Source: Methanomicrobia archaeon
GTDB lineage: Archaea; Halobacteriota; Bog-38; Methanoflorentales; Methanoflorentaceae
Direction: 5' to 3'
Assembly: GCA_015660915.1 (NCBI GenBank)
Contig: JACTTZ010000004.1
Span: 124,001 to 188,000 of the forward strand
DNA length: 64,000 nt
The notes below the pieces were generated by a model. That model had not been told where the DNA came from and made no database searches. It worked only from the letters and a program-made list of their open reading frames with translations. The translations under genes were made by a program, and so were the position numbers. Positions 52,284 to 61,523 of the stretch are shown piece after piece. Position 1 is the stretch's first letter, and each line of letters begins with the position of its first letter.

Positions 52284-52593
52284 GCAGCTCGGAATAAGCG
52301 GCCCCAGGGCACCAGGAGGTAGACCACGCTGGAGCAAGGTCGGTATCAAGACGATAGTCCGGGTGTCGCTGGCTCTTCGCGACCTTCGCGGCAGGGCTTC
52401 GAGCCCACCGGATTCGAGACCATGCCACATCCCGCAGCTGTTCCAGCAGGCGTCCAGCCGCGACCGCAGCCTCGACATCGCGCCTACATTCTTACGCACG
52501 GCCTTCGAGGAATCGAGTCGAGCAACGATCGACATCCGCTGCCCGAGGACGTTCACGATGTCGACAGCAGTATTGAAAGGACGTTGAACTGAG
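52284..52593. other. GC-rich tail of the GH130 segment, no supported gene
   Basis: The high G+C continues to about 52560 and then drops. Open frames on both strands are long because stops are rare, but none shows a recognisable protein. It could be the ruined start of a following gene. Confidence 0.4.
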
Positions 52594-52749
52594 TTAATGC
52601 GGCTGAGCGGGGGGGCGAAGCACGCTGTTCACGGCAGTGGCGAGGCGCTCTGCACACTTGGTGCAGTTCGGATCGTTTGTGTTCAAGCAGCCGAAGTGGA
52701 TGCCATACCAGCAGGCGCCGTTTTTTATGCTCGTTACGTTGGTTGCCAT
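52594..52749 (-). CDS. small Cys-containing protein, 51 residues
   Basis: A frame from ATG 52749 encodes MATNVTSIKNGACWYGIHFG then CLNTNDPNCTKCAERLATAV and a short tail. Four cysteines (two in a C-x-x-C) could bind a metal. The start is supported by ggagatga five bases upstream. Family not recognised. Confidence 0.45.
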   Translation of the reverse strand: MATNVTSIKNGACWYGIHFGCLNTNDPNCTKCAERLATAVNSVLRPPAQPH

Positions 52750-53074
52750 AACGTTCATCTCCGATCCACACTGCGCCAAGTTGTTTCATAAGGCCGCGTG
52801 AGGCAGCGATTGTGTGGGAAAGCGTGACAAGGCGCTTGTGTCACACCTGACGGCAGTTTTCGCAGGAGGCAGCCAATGTTACCTTACGCCGTTGACAGCA
52901 GGTGTGACGTGGTGAGCCAAAAAAAATCTAATTCAACTTAATAGCCGCACCGTTTGCGTTGAAGAGGACGAGGAAAAGAAGCTTAAAAACCACAAAAAGC
53001 ATCACTAAAGGCGCCGGCTTTTGATGCCGGATAGCGCGGCGATGCATTCTCCGTTGTGAGAACCTTGGTCCGTG
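52750..53074. other. intergenic region with a short hairpin
   Basis: A CCGGC-ttttgat-GCCGG hairpin near 53012-53028 lies beyond the 3' end of the next minus-strand gene. Nothing else is seen. Confidence 0.4.
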
Positions 53075-53707
53075 TTAATTCGTGATGATCGGCGCTTGGC
53101 GAATATACTTTGTGTCCTTCACCTGTTTAAGCATGAACTCGGCTAAGTCAGCGCGGGATATGGGTGTTCCCAGCTCATTAAGACCTGGATAGCCGGTCTT
53201 GACATTTCCTGTCTTCGGTTTATTATTGAGCAGAAGGACGCGCACAAGTGTCCAATCAAGATTCGATGCCCGAATCACGTCAGACCAGCCGACTATGTCT
53301 GCATAAGCGTCTGGTGAGGTGGTCTTGACCAATGAGATCATCGCCTTAATCTTGATGCCCGGCTTATCGTTCGGGTCTTTCGAGCTGGCGGTTGACAGTG
53401 CGATCAGTCGGCGTACGCCGTGATTATTCATCGCCGCTATTATGTGTTTCATTCCGTCCGTTATTGGGGTGCCTTTTGATTTGCCCGATGGCCCCATGAC
53501 GCTGATCACGGCGTCGGCGCCGGTGATAGCACGGTCGATCATCGCTTCATCGGATAATTCTCCGTGCACGATCGTCAGTTGATCGTGCTTTATTGTAAGC
53601 TTTGACGGGTTGCGGGCATATACAATAACGTCGTATCCTTCCGCAAGCGCCTGTTCTACGAGTAGTTTTCCTACGTTCCCCGAGGAACCAAAAACCGTTA
53701 TTTTCAT
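53075..53707 (-). CDS. NAD(P)-binding atypical short-chain dehydrogenase (NmrA/SDR_a5-like)
   Basis: A 210-residue Rossmann protein. The dinucleotide loop is VFGSSGNVGKLL (G-x-x-G-x-x-G, residues 6-17), and YARNPSKLT follows the second strand. ALSTASS and YADIVGWSDVIRASNLDWTL complete the atypical SDR fold. It lacks the classical YxxxK pair, as usual for this subgroup, which reduces flavins/quinones or senses redox state. It is transcribed alone. Confidence 0.88.
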   Translation of the reverse strand: MKITVFGSSGNVGKLLVEQALAEGYDVIVYARNPSKLTIKHDQLTIVHGELSDEAMIDRAITGADAVISVMGPSGKSKGTPITDGMKHIIAAMNNHGVRRLIALSTASSKDPNDKPGIKIKAMISLVKTTSPDAYADIVGWSDVIRASNLDWTLVRVLLLNNKPKTGNVKTGYPGLNELGTPISRADLAEFMLKQVKDTKYIRQAPIITN

Positions 53708-53719
53708 AATCCGCTCACT

Positions 53720-53905
53720 TCACAGTCTTCTGCTATTACACCAAAAGCGTAACACAGCGATAGTAGGCTTAAGTGTTAGTGCTTTAGTTGCGAGATAACG
53801 GTCGTTATTCAGAGGGGCCTCGCGCAACGGTTTTAAGGCAGCCATGGAGGTTTGTGTCAGAGCGTTGAAGGTCTCATTGAAGGCGTCCTCTTCCCGTTTC
53901 GGCAT
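53720..53905 (-). CDS. small hypothetical protein, 61 residues
   Basis: The start is fixed by an ideal ribosome site, gtgaggtgatt, four bases before the ATG; the site overlaps the stop of the preceding small membrane gene, so the two are coupled. The sequence (REEDAFNETFNALTQTSMAA) is amphipathic helical, then basic. Family not recognised. Confidence 0.5.
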   Translation of the reverse strand: MPKREEDAFNETFNALTQTSMAALKPLREAPLNNDRYLATKALTLKPTIAVLRFWCNSRRL

Positions 53906-53911
53906 TTTTAA

Positions 53912-54089
53912 TCACCTCACGACAATCCCTAAAACGATGATCACGATTCCCGCCAGCGCTCTGACGTATCTCTCGCCGTCGAACCAGACGTTGTGGTACT
54001 GTCCGTGTTTGACCTACACTTGCGACTCCGTCGACGGCGATATAGATTCCGATCGCGATGAGCACGATGTTAAACCATTGAATAACCAA
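53912..54089 (-). pseudogene. two-helix small membrane protein, one-base frameshift
   Basis: TTG 54089 (agggggaa upstream) opens VIQWFNIVLIAIGIYIAVDG and VASV. One base later the other frame continues KHGQYHNVWFDGERYVRALA then GIVIIVLGIVVR and a stop at 53912. Removing one G near 54013 restores a 58-residue protein with two hydrophobic helices around a polar loop. It is followed immediately by the 61-residue gene. Confidence 0.55.
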
Positions 54090-54243
54090 CTTCTTTTCCC
54101 CCTTTCGTCCCTCAGTAAGACCTTTTCATGCCATAACTCTATCTAGACACTTGTAGCTAGTTGTGGCGTGAAGGTAGGATAAAAAAGCTCGCAATCGTCG
54201 CTAGTAGCAGCGTTCCTCGCGGCCGAAGCCGTGCGAAACTTCC

Positions 54244-54579
54244 TCATTTGCCGAGATCCCTCAACTCCCTATTAAGGGAGATGCCTACGACCGTTCTTAT
54301 GCCGACGACGAAGGCGAGAATAACAGCTTCATCTAAGCTGGGAGTAATTATGGTCTTCACAAGGTCATTCGCTATGAAAATTTCTAAAGCGAGAAGGATT
54401 TTGGGAGTATAGTCCAGTCGAATGGCCGTATAATCGGGGGCTTTTCTACGAAGCGCGCTCATCAAGAGCTCCACGGCCACGCGGGCGCTTCCATAGAAGA
54501 TAATAATGGCGCCTATGATCTCAAAGAAGGTGACAATCCAGCTGACTAACGTGGCCCAAGTGGTGATATCCTCAAACAT
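54244..54579 (-). CDS. DUF1622 membrane protein
   Basis: A 111-residue protein with three hydrophobic segments and the DUF1622 core IRLDYTPKILLALEIFIAND followed by LVKTIITPSLDEAVILAFVV. The family is widespread and of unknown function. It is transcribed divergently from the carrier at 54864. Confidence 0.85.
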   Translation of the reverse strand: MFEDITTWATLVSWIVTFFEIIGAIIIFYGSARVAVELLMSALRRKAPDYTAIRLDYTPKILLALEIFIANDLVKTIITPSLDEAVILAFVVGIRTVVGISLNRELRDLGK

Positions 54580-54863
54580 GGCGCAAACAACGCTGGCTTG
54601 TCATCAGTGACGCTAGGTAATAACGTTTCCTTTGTAGGTGGTAGCGTTTCACTGAGCATCGCACGGGCGGTGGCCCGCCCCTAGCGTTGGTTGGTAGCCG
54701 CGCTTTTTTCGGTTGAAGTAGCAGAAAAAGACGTGGTACTAGTTGTTGTTCAGAACGCTGCGCTTGAGAAAACAGATCAATGTGAAACGTCTATATCGCA
54801 AAGGCTCTTTTACGATTATCAAAGCTGTAGGAGCCGCTTCTTCGACGGACACGTGAGCACCGC

Positions 54864-56171
54864 ATGGAATCGTCCGCTATCATCGCCCTTTTGACCTTCG
54901 TTGTAGCTTACGGCATCTTGGCTACCGAGAAGATCAACAGAACTATCATCGTCGGCGCTGGAAGCATTGTCCTGCTCGTCTTTGGCGTGTTAGGCCTTAC
55001 TGAAGCCATCAATTACGTCAACTGGGAGACGATCGGGTTGCTCTTCGGGATGTTCATCATCGTTATCGTGCTGTCAGATTCTGGGTTCTTCTTATACCTC
55101 GCATTTGTCGTCGCAAAGAAGCTCAATTACGAACCACGAACCATGTTGGTCGTGTTTCCCCTCTTAGCGGGCTTTTTAGCCGCCTTTATCGACAGCATCA
55201 CCGTCATGCTTTTTCTTGCAGCGCTCACTATCGAGATTGCTAAGATTCTGCGGATTGACCCTGTCCCACTCGTCGTCGGTGAGGTAGTGCTCGCCAACAT
55301 CGGTGGCGCGGCGACGCTCATCGGCGATCCGCCCAACGTCATACTAGGGACGCAGCTCGGATTCGGATTTAACGATTTCGTCGCCAATAACGGTCCTATT
55401 GCTGTTGCTGCTGCGCTGCTCTCGGTAGGGGTGCTCTTTCTTATGCAACGGAGCAAAGTAACCCCTGCCACTGCAATCGACACCGCTGCGCTCTCAGCGA
55501 TCCGCCCCGAGCGCACAATCACCAACAAGCGGATGCTTCGCCTCGGCCTTGGCGCCCTTTTCGTCGCCGTAGCCCTCCTAATCACTCACGGATACATTCA
55601 GCGAATCTATAACATTCCGATAACGGTTGCCCTCGCCGCGTTGATTCCGGCCTTTGCGCTCCTCCTCGTCGGAGGACGGGATACTGAGAACGTTATCAAA
55701 AAGGTCGACTACGACGTGCTATTGTTCTTCATCGGTCTCTTTATTATCATCGGCGGCCTGGAAAAGACGGGCGTCATCGCGATATTCTCGAGCGGATTAG
55801 TGAGCATTGCGGCCGGAAACAATGCGGCGCTCATGTCCCTCCTCCTTTGGGGGTCGGGCTTTGCAAGCGGGGTGATCGATAACGTCCCCTTCGCTCTGAC
55901 CATGAGCTACGTCATCCGGGGTATGTCGCTTGTTCCCTCAATCCTTGCGACCTCCTTAATGGTCTGGGCGGTGTCGTTAGGCACGGACATCGGGGGCAAT
56001 CTAACCCCCATTGGCGCTTCGGCGAACGTTGTAGCTTACAGCTCACTGGAGAAGCACGGGACACGCATGGGGTGGATTCGATGGATAAAAATTGCAGCTC
56101 CGCCCACGTTGCTGGCTCTTCTGCTCTGCAATCTCCTCCTCTACATGAAATACCTCGTGGGGTTTTACTAA
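54864..56171 (+). CDS. ArsB/NhaD-superfamily ion carrier
   Basis: A 435-residue membrane protein with about 11-12 helices. It has the paired re-entrant motifs of the ion transporter superfamily: LANIGGAATLIGDPPNVILG in the first half and LGTDIGGNLTPIGASANVVA in the second. This class includes arsenite permease ArsB, NhaD antiporters and citrate carriers. With ArsC and ArsM 15 kb away arsenite is conceivable, but there is no direct linkage. The ATG has cgtgag at a suitable distance. The UspA gene starts 25 bases downstream, so they are probably an operon. Confidence 0.88.
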   Translation: MESSAIIALLTFVVAYGILATEKINRTIIVGAGSIVLLVFGVLGLTEAINYVNWETIGLLFGMFIIVIVLSDSGFFLYLAFVVAKKLNYEPRTMLVVFPLLAGFLAAFIDSITVMLFLAALTIEIAKILRIDPVPLVVGEVVLANIGGAATLIGDPPNVILGTQLGFGFNDFVANNGPIAVAAALLSVGVLFLMQRSKVTPATAIDTAALSAIRPERTITNKRMLRLGLGALFVAVALLITHGYIQRIYNIPITVALAALIPAFALLLVGGRDTENVIKKVDYDVLLFFIGLFIIIGGLEKTGVIAIFSSGLVSIAAGNNAALMSLLLWGSGFASGVIDNVPFALTMSYVIRGMSLVPSILATSLMVWAVSLGTDIGGNLTPIGASANVVAYSSLEKHGTRMGWIRWIKIAAPPTLLALLLCNLLLYMKYLVGFY

Positions 56172-56196
56172 TGGGTAGCTCAGACATGGTGGTTGT

Positions 56197-56655
56197 ATGA
56201 AGGCTCTTGTCTGCGTTGACGGATCGCCTGTTACGAATGAGGGCCTAAAGTGCGCGGTAGATGCGCTTCGGATCGATATCGAGTACACGCTCTTGTACGT
56301 GCTTGAAGAGCACGGCATCTACGATAGTTATAGGCGGATCTTCAAGGAAGACTTAAAACGGATAGAAGAGCTCTTTGAAGACGTTGATTCAGAGAAAGAA
56401 GCGGCAAAAAAGATCTTTGTGCTCCCCTTGTGCGAATATATGCGCAAGCACGGCCTATCCGTTCGCGCGATTGTGAGGGAAGGTCCAGCTGGCGAGGAGA
56501 TATTGGACGAGTTGCGCGAAGGCAAATACGATCTCGTGATGCTTGGACAACGAAAAAGCCTCTCGCCTGCGAGGCGACTCTTGGGCGGGACGCTCACCGA
56601 AGTAATGCGCAACGCTGATACGTGCGTCATGATCGTTCGGCCGCCTCGGCCCTAA
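56197..56655 (+). CDS. universal stress protein, UspA family
   Basis: A 152-residue Usp fold protein: ALVCVDGSPVTNEGL at the start, DLVMLGQRKSLSPARRLLGG followed by CVMIVRPP at the end. The ATP-binding G-x-x-G-x(9)-G-[ST] motif is only partly kept (GQRKS...GGT), so it may or may not bind ATP. ggtggttg precedes the ATG. As the second gene after the ion carrier it may regulate it, a frequent arrangement. Confidence 0.85.
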   Translation: MKALVCVDGSPVTNEGLKCAVDALRIDIEYTLLYVLEEHGIYDSYRRIFKEDLKRIEELFEDVDSEKEAAKKIFVLPLCEYMRKHGLSVRAIVREGPAGEEILDELREGKYDLVMLGQRKSLSPARRLLGGTLTEVMRNADTCVMIVRPPRP

Positions 56656-56845
56656 CTGAGATGCGTAGCTGGCGCCTAGCGATCGATCAACGCCGAGTCG
56701 TCATTTCCAACAGGATCAAAGGGCGAAAAGGCGCTATGGTCTAGCGAGATTCCAGTGCATGTAGATTGTCAACGTCTGTGGGCGATGCCGAGATAGCTGC
56801 ACGCGTAAAGCAGCGACGTTCGCTGACAACATAGAAAGCACGGGA

Positions 56846-59530
56846 TTACGCGGCTTTAGGAGACATCACCCGCTTACGCACCTCTTCAAATACGAAGATC
56901 GAAAGGCAGACGGCGAAGACGTATGCGAGCTCAGAGGGGCCGATGGGAACCGTCCGAAAAGCAAACTGGAGCGCCGGGAGGTAAACGACAGCGAGCTGTA
57001 GGGCGAGGGCCACCGTCACTGCTATGATGAGATAACGGTTCGCGAGAGCGCCCCTGTGTAAAATAGAGCGCTCTGATTTGCAGTTGAACGCGTTCACGAG
57101 TTGAAAGATCGAGATCGTGAGGAAGGCGATCGTTACCGCCTCTTCGCGGTTGGTGGAGAGAACATCAATGTAAAGGAGCAAGGTTCCAACACCAATGATG
57201 GCCGCCATAAAAGCGATCCGCTGACTCATGAGCTTCGATATGATGCCCTCTTTCATCTCCCGCGGGCGCCGTTCCATGACGTCGCGCTCCGCCAGCTCCA
57301 ACCCTAACGGAATAACGCACACGCCATCGGTGACGAGGTTTATCCATAGGATCTGAACCGGGTACAGCGGGAGCGGCAGGCCGATTATTATGGCTGTGAA
57401 TATGAAGAGCAGTTCAGCGATGTTAGTCGAAAGGAGGTACAGAATCACCTTCCTAATGTTTGCGTAGATCCGTCGACCTTCGCTCACCGCTTTAATTATC
57501 GTTGCATAGTTGTCATCAGTGAGGATCATGTCAGCCGACTCCTTAGCAACGTCGGTTCCACCCCTCCCCATAGCCACTCCGATGTCAGCGCTGATGAGCG
57601 CGGGAGCATCGTTTACCCCGTCGCCGGTGACCGCCACGATGTGTCCCTGATCTTTGAACGCTTCGACGAGCCGGCGCTTCTCGAGGGGTCGTATGCGGGC
57701 AAACACCGATACCTCATTCAGCGATTTGGCAAGCTCAGCGTCACTCATGGAGCTTAGTTCATCGCTTGTCAGTACGACGCCCGTCTTATCCGTGATGCCG
57801 AGCTGGACAGCGATGGCCTTCGCTGTGTGGGGATTGTCCCCTGTAACCATGACCGTGCGAATGCCCGCCCTCCTGCTCACGCCCAGCGCGTCTTTTACCT
57901 CCGGACGTGGCGGGTCTCTCATGCCAACGAGGCCGAGAAACGTGAGCCCCGTGAGGGATTCGTCGTCCATCATCGCAGTGCTAATTGACCCAGCATTCGC
58001 GCGCTGGTTCGAAGAGGCAACGTCACGCGTGCCCGCTGCAAGCACCCGCAAGCCATTTGCAGCCATTGTTCGGTTCGCCATTAAGATCTCCTGCACGACC
58101 GTTTCGTCGATAGTTTTTGTCGATCCTTTTATGAGGATTGTCTCACAGCGGGTAATTACTGCCTCTGGAGCTCCCTTGACGTAGATCCGGTCGCTGCTCG
58201 CGGCAGCCATGTACTGCCTCTCGGGATCAAACGGAATCTCATCAACGCGCGGATATGCGCTATCTAACGCTCGTTTGTCAATGCCTGCCTCCGCGGCTGC
58301 TGCGAGGAGTGCCAGTTCTGTGGGATCACCAATGGCGCGACCGTCGGCAAGCTGGGCATCATTCGCGTACGCCATCGCTGTCAGTAGATCGTGCACGCTC
58401 TCGTCTGTTCGCGCTTCCGTCCCAGCCGCACCGTAGACTACAGCTCTAGCTTTTTCGTCCGCGACTGCGACGAGGCCCCGGCCTGATACGTACAGCTCTT
58501 CAACGCGCATCTCGTTGAGCGTAAGCGTTCCGGTCTTATCTGTCAGTATGACGTCGGTCGATCCGAGCGTTTCAACGGCTGAAAGACGTCGAATGATGGC
58601 GTTTTCCCCCGCCATCTTCCGAACCCCCACCGTCATGACCACCGTGATAGCGGCAGGCAGCCCTTCGGGTATCGCCGAAACCGCTTGGCTAACCGCAATA
58701 AGAAACATCTCAAAGATCGAAAAACTCCGCAGTATCCCCACGAGAAAGAGAACGCCGACGATCGCGAGAACGAGGATGCCTATCCATCTTCCCAGCCTTC
58801 CTAGATCCTTCTGCAGCGGCGTTTCTTCACGCTCAGCGCTCTGCACGAACTCCGCGATAGTGCCGAACTCAGTGGCACGCCCGGTGGCGACGACGACCGC
58901 CTCCCCACGCCCCTCAGTCACAACCGTTCCTGAATACACCGTGTTAGACGTGTGAGGGCGCGTCTGTTTGTCCACCGTTACCGATTCTCCGGTAAGCATT
59001 GATTCGTCGACCTTCAGGGTCTTAACGGTGAACAACCGCGCATCTGCCGGAACCCGATCGCCGGCTTGAAGCATTATCACGTCGCCAGGAACGATTTGCC
59101 GCGCGTCGATAACTTCAGACACGCCCGCTCTGACCACCGTGCTCTTGGGGGCAGCAAGTTCCTTCAAGGTCTCGAGGACGTTTTCTGCCCGGTTCTCCTG
59201 AACAAAGCCGATAATCGCGTTAGCCACCAGGATGAGCGCTATGACCACGGCGTCCACAATGGAGCCAAAGAAGAGCGTTATCACGGCGGCGATAATCAAA
59301 ATATAAATGAGCGGGCTTTGAAACTGCCTGAGGAACGCAAGGAACTTGCTCGGCTTTTTCCCTTGCGGGAGTTCGTTCGTTCCGACCGTCGAGAGGCGTT
59401 TGGCAGCGTCAGCCTGACTAAGCCCTTGCGGGCTTGAGCCAATCACGTCAAAAGTGTCTTCTACAGTCTTCGCGCGCCAGTCCACAGGCTTCACGGCGTT
59501 AATGTAATTCCCCTCCGTCTCGTGCTGCAC
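56846..59530 (-). CDS. P2-type cation-transporting ATPase (Ca2+/cation class)
   Basis: An 894-residue pump with an N-terminal cation-ATPase domain, TGES at 180-183, the ion-site helix motif IPEGLPA at 287-293, phosphorylated Asp331 in DKTGTLT, TGDN, and GDGVNDAPAL. Four more helices follow at the C-terminus. PEGLP in TM4 is that of Ca2+-type (P2A) and bacterial PMA1-like pumps. The exported ion could be Ca2+ or Mn2+. The start is GTG at 59530 with gaggcga upstream. It is monocistronic. Confidence 0.92.
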   Translation of the reverse strand: MQHETEGNYINAVKPVDWRAKTVEDTFDVIGSSPQGLSQADAAKRLSTVGTNELPQGKKPSKFLAFLRQFQSPLIYILIIAAVITLFFGSIVDAVVIALILVANAIIGFVQENRAENVLETLKELAAPKSTVVRAGVSEVIDARQIVPGDVIMLQAGDRVPADARLFTVKTLKVDESMLTGESVTVDKQTRPHTSNTVYSGTVVTEGRGEAVVVATGRATEFGTIAEFVQSAEREETPLQKDLGRLGRWIGILVLAIVGVLFLVGILRSFSIFEMFLIAVSQAVSAIPEGLPAAITVVMTVGVRKMAGENAIIRRLSAVETLGSTDVILTDKTGTLTLNEMRVEELYVSGRGLVAVADEKARAVVYGAAGTEARTDESVHDLLTAMAYANDAQLADGRAIGDPTELALLAAAAEAGIDKRALDSAYPRVDEIPFDPERQYMAAASSDRIYVKGAPEAVITRCETILIKGSTKTIDETVVQEILMANRTMAANGLRVLAAGTRDVASSNQRANAGSISTAMMDDESLTGLTFLGLVGMRDPPRPEVKDALGVSRRAGIRTVMVTGDNPHTAKAIAVQLGITDKTGVVLTSDELSSMSDAELAKSLNEVSVFARIRPLEKRRLVEAFKDQGHIVAVTGDGVNDAPALISADIGVAMGRGGTDVAKESADMILTDDNYATIIKAVSEGRRIYANIRKVILYLLSTNIAELLFIFTAIIIGLPLPLYPVQILWINLVTDGVCVIPLGLELAERDVMERRPREMKEGIISKLMSQRIAFMAAIIGVGTLLLYIDVLSTNREEAVTIAFLTISIFQLVNAFNCKSERSILHRGALANRYLIIAVTVALALQLAVVYLPALQFAFRTVPIGPSELAYVFAVCLSIFVFEEVRKRVMSPKAA

Positions 59531-59859
59531 TCTGTCGCCTCTAACCCTTGTTAATCATTTTTCGCCGGAGATGAGAGACGCCCAAATGTTTAATTATGTT
59601 TTTGCCACAATGCCGTTCCGTCGTAGCTCGTCCGGGAAGGCCCGATGCGTGCCACAGCACATACGTTAGTGCGAATACGGAACCTTAAGAATGCGACCCT
59701 GAGCGGCACTTGTTTTCTGAACTAGCACGCAATGCAAGTTCTCTGTTTACGCAACGATATTGGTAGCTTTAAAAGAGGCCGTGCGCTCGCGTGCTACCGG
59801 ACATTCTCGAGCACAAGGCTTAGCTTGTAACGTTAGTGCTCGAGCATCGGAAGGAAGAG
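59531..59859. other. intergenic region, nothing recognised beyond the ATPase promoter
   Basis: The sequence taattatgttttt near 59591-59603 could be the TATA region of the ATPase gene on the minus strand. No coding sequence, repeat or hairpin is supported. Confidence 0.35.
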
Positions 59860-60804
59860 CTAGGACAAGCCTACAACGTCTCTTATGCGTCTCTGACTCT
59901 GCTCAGGCTCCTCGGTCGTATTCACCTCGTACGCTGTGACCCTTTCAAGAAGTTCCATAAAAAACGCTTTGCGAAGCCTCCGTTTGAACGGTGTATTGAC
60001 GAGCAAGTGTGGATTGAAATAGTCATAGCGTTCAAGGATGGCCAATGCCTGGGCCGCTGTAAGCTTTCGAACGAACTCCTGATCGCTTGCGTCGCGTTTA
60101 AGAATAATCAGTTTGGTGAGCGTCGTCAAGGGCAGGATGCGTCCTTTTCCGATTGCCAGCCGAAGATCGACGATAGCGCGGCCTTCGCCATCCAACTCCG
60201 CGCGTTCGACCAGCCAGTCAAATTCGCTCCAGATCTTGGCGAGATCTGCGCGTATGTAAAAATTCTTTTCTGAACTGTAGGCTAGTATGTCTCGCCCGTA
60301 AACCCGCGCGAAAAACCAGTCATCTGAAACAACGCGCACCTCAGGACGTCTCAACAACCCGTAGGTGTGGGTCGTCTTTCCAGCTCCAGATTGACCGAGA
60401 ATGCACACCCCTTGTCCGTTCAAGTCGAGGCAGGCGCCGTGTATAGAGTAGATATCGTGTTCGTCTTCAAGGACATCTCCTGTAACGCTCAATGCAAGCG
60501 ACTTGATCCAGCCGTAGTAATCGAAGTTTATGAGGAACGCTGTCTTTGATTGAGGATCGTAGTACACGCTGTTCTGCTCTTCAGCCGGACCGTTGACGAC
60601 ATAAAGGCGTCCGTGCGACCGTATGTTTTGTGACATGAAATAGAAGCTCTGGCCCCAGCGCGTTGCGACCGATTGCTTCTCGGTGAGGAGCTTAATACAG
60701 CACCCATAGACGTCCGATTTGACCTCGTACGGAGTCTGGGCACGGAACTGTTCTGCCAATTTCTCCTTGCGTTGGATCGGTATGAGCTTGATTGCGTAAG
60801 ACAT
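59860..60804 (-). CDS. HPr-kinase-like P-loop protein
   Basis: A 314-residue protein with a P-loop GQSGAGKT at 137-144 inside CILGQSGAGKTTHTYGLL, preceded by the SIHGA strand and followed by VVSDDWFF, the layout of the HprK C-terminal kinase domain. Archaea lack the HPr/PTS system in general, so the substrate must be different. ATG 60804 has gaggg at the proper distance; GTG 60810 is too close. It is divergent from the small winged-helix gene, each with its own TATA-like element. Confidence 0.82.
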   Translation of the reverse strand: MSYAIKLIPIQRKEKLAEQFRAQTPYEVKSDVYGCCIKLLTEKQSVATRWGQSFYFMSQNIRSHGRLYVVNGPAEEQNSVYYDPQSKTAFLINFDYYGWIKSLALSVTGDVLEDEHDIYSIHGACLDLNGQGVCILGQSGAGKTTHTYGLLRRPEVRVVSDDWFFARVYGRDILAYSSEKNFYIRADLAKIWSEFDWLVERAELDGEGRAIVDLRLAIGKGRILPLTTLTKLIILKRDASDQEFVRKLTAAQALAILERYDYFNPHLLVNTPFKRRLRKAFFMELLERVTAYEVNTTEEPEQSQRRIRDVVGLS

Positions 60805-60911
60805 GTTCACGGCCCTCTTGTAACTGAAACGAGACAGTCGTCGCCAAAAAACTGACGATATTATAATCAGCTGTCGTGAAGATATAACCCTCCATTCACA
60901 AAAATCTGACC

Positions 60912-61148
60912 ATGGAAATCGACGTCAACATCGCGGCACACGACCTGCTGTGGCGAATCATGTCCTTAGGAGCAAAAAAGGCGTATCGCGAGGCTTATGG
61001 CGCCGCTCGGGATGTGCTCGTTAATAAAGAGTTACAGCACCTCGTTGAAGCGGGCTATGTTGTAAGAAGCGGCAATGATGTCGAACTCACGCCGGCAGGC
61101 AAAGATCTGCATAAAAAAATGACGACGATATGCAAAAAGTCAGAGTGA
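60912..61148 (+). CDS. small winged-helix-like protein
   Basis: A 78-residue protein with three helices and a wing (LQHLVEAGYVVRSGNDVELT then PAGKDLHKKM), a typical minimal winged-helix layout. A TATA-like agatataacc lies 23-30 bases before the ATG, so the message is leaderless. It may regulate the divergent HPr-kinase-like gene. The last nine bases overlap the convergent gene at 61140. Confidence 0.6.
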   Translation: MEIDVNIAAHDLLWRIMSLGAKKAYREAYGAARDVLVNKELQHLVEAGYVVRSGNDVELTPAGKDLHKKMTTICKKSE

Positions 61149-61445
61149 AGACGTGGGTGAGTCAATAAATGCCTCTTCGATCATCGGCTTAACGTCGTCG
61201 ATCAATCGGATTGCTTCATTTTCAGATTCGACCCGATGCACATCTACCCTTCCACTTCTGTATAACGTAAGCGTGCGTCCCTCGTGAAAAAATCGTGCGA
61301 CCCCAAGCTTCTCCGAACATTGCGCAATGCCTTCCAAAAGCCTGCAGAGCTCTTTCATGGAAAATCCCTTGTCAAAATGCGCCTCAACGACCAGTCCGCC
61401 CCCGACGCACGGCCTTACCGCTTTCGCGTCATATTTCCGATTCAT
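61140..61445 (-). CDS. conserved hypothetical protein downstream of DNA ligase
   Basis: A 101-residue alpha/beta protein. The second half (HEGRTLTLYRSGRVDVHRVE followed by SENEAIRLIDD) resembles one half of a TBP-like saddle or a related strand-helix module of archaeal hypothetical proteins. A CC-less but Cys-containing N-terminus (KAVRPCVGGG) precedes it. It lies 78 bases after DNA ligase on the same strand, so it is probably co-transcribed. Function unknown. Confidence 0.6.
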   Translation of the reverse strand: MNRKYDAKAVRPCVGGGLVVEAHFDKGFSMKELCRLLEGIAQCSEKLGVARFFHEGRTLTLYRSGRVDVHRVESENEAIRLIDDVKPMIEEAFIDSPTSSL

Positions 61446-61523
61446 TATATAACACTAGCATTTGGGTCTGCTTATCGCTATTTTTCTTTAAAGGTTTTGT
61501 AAGCCATTTAGGTGACAAAAGCG

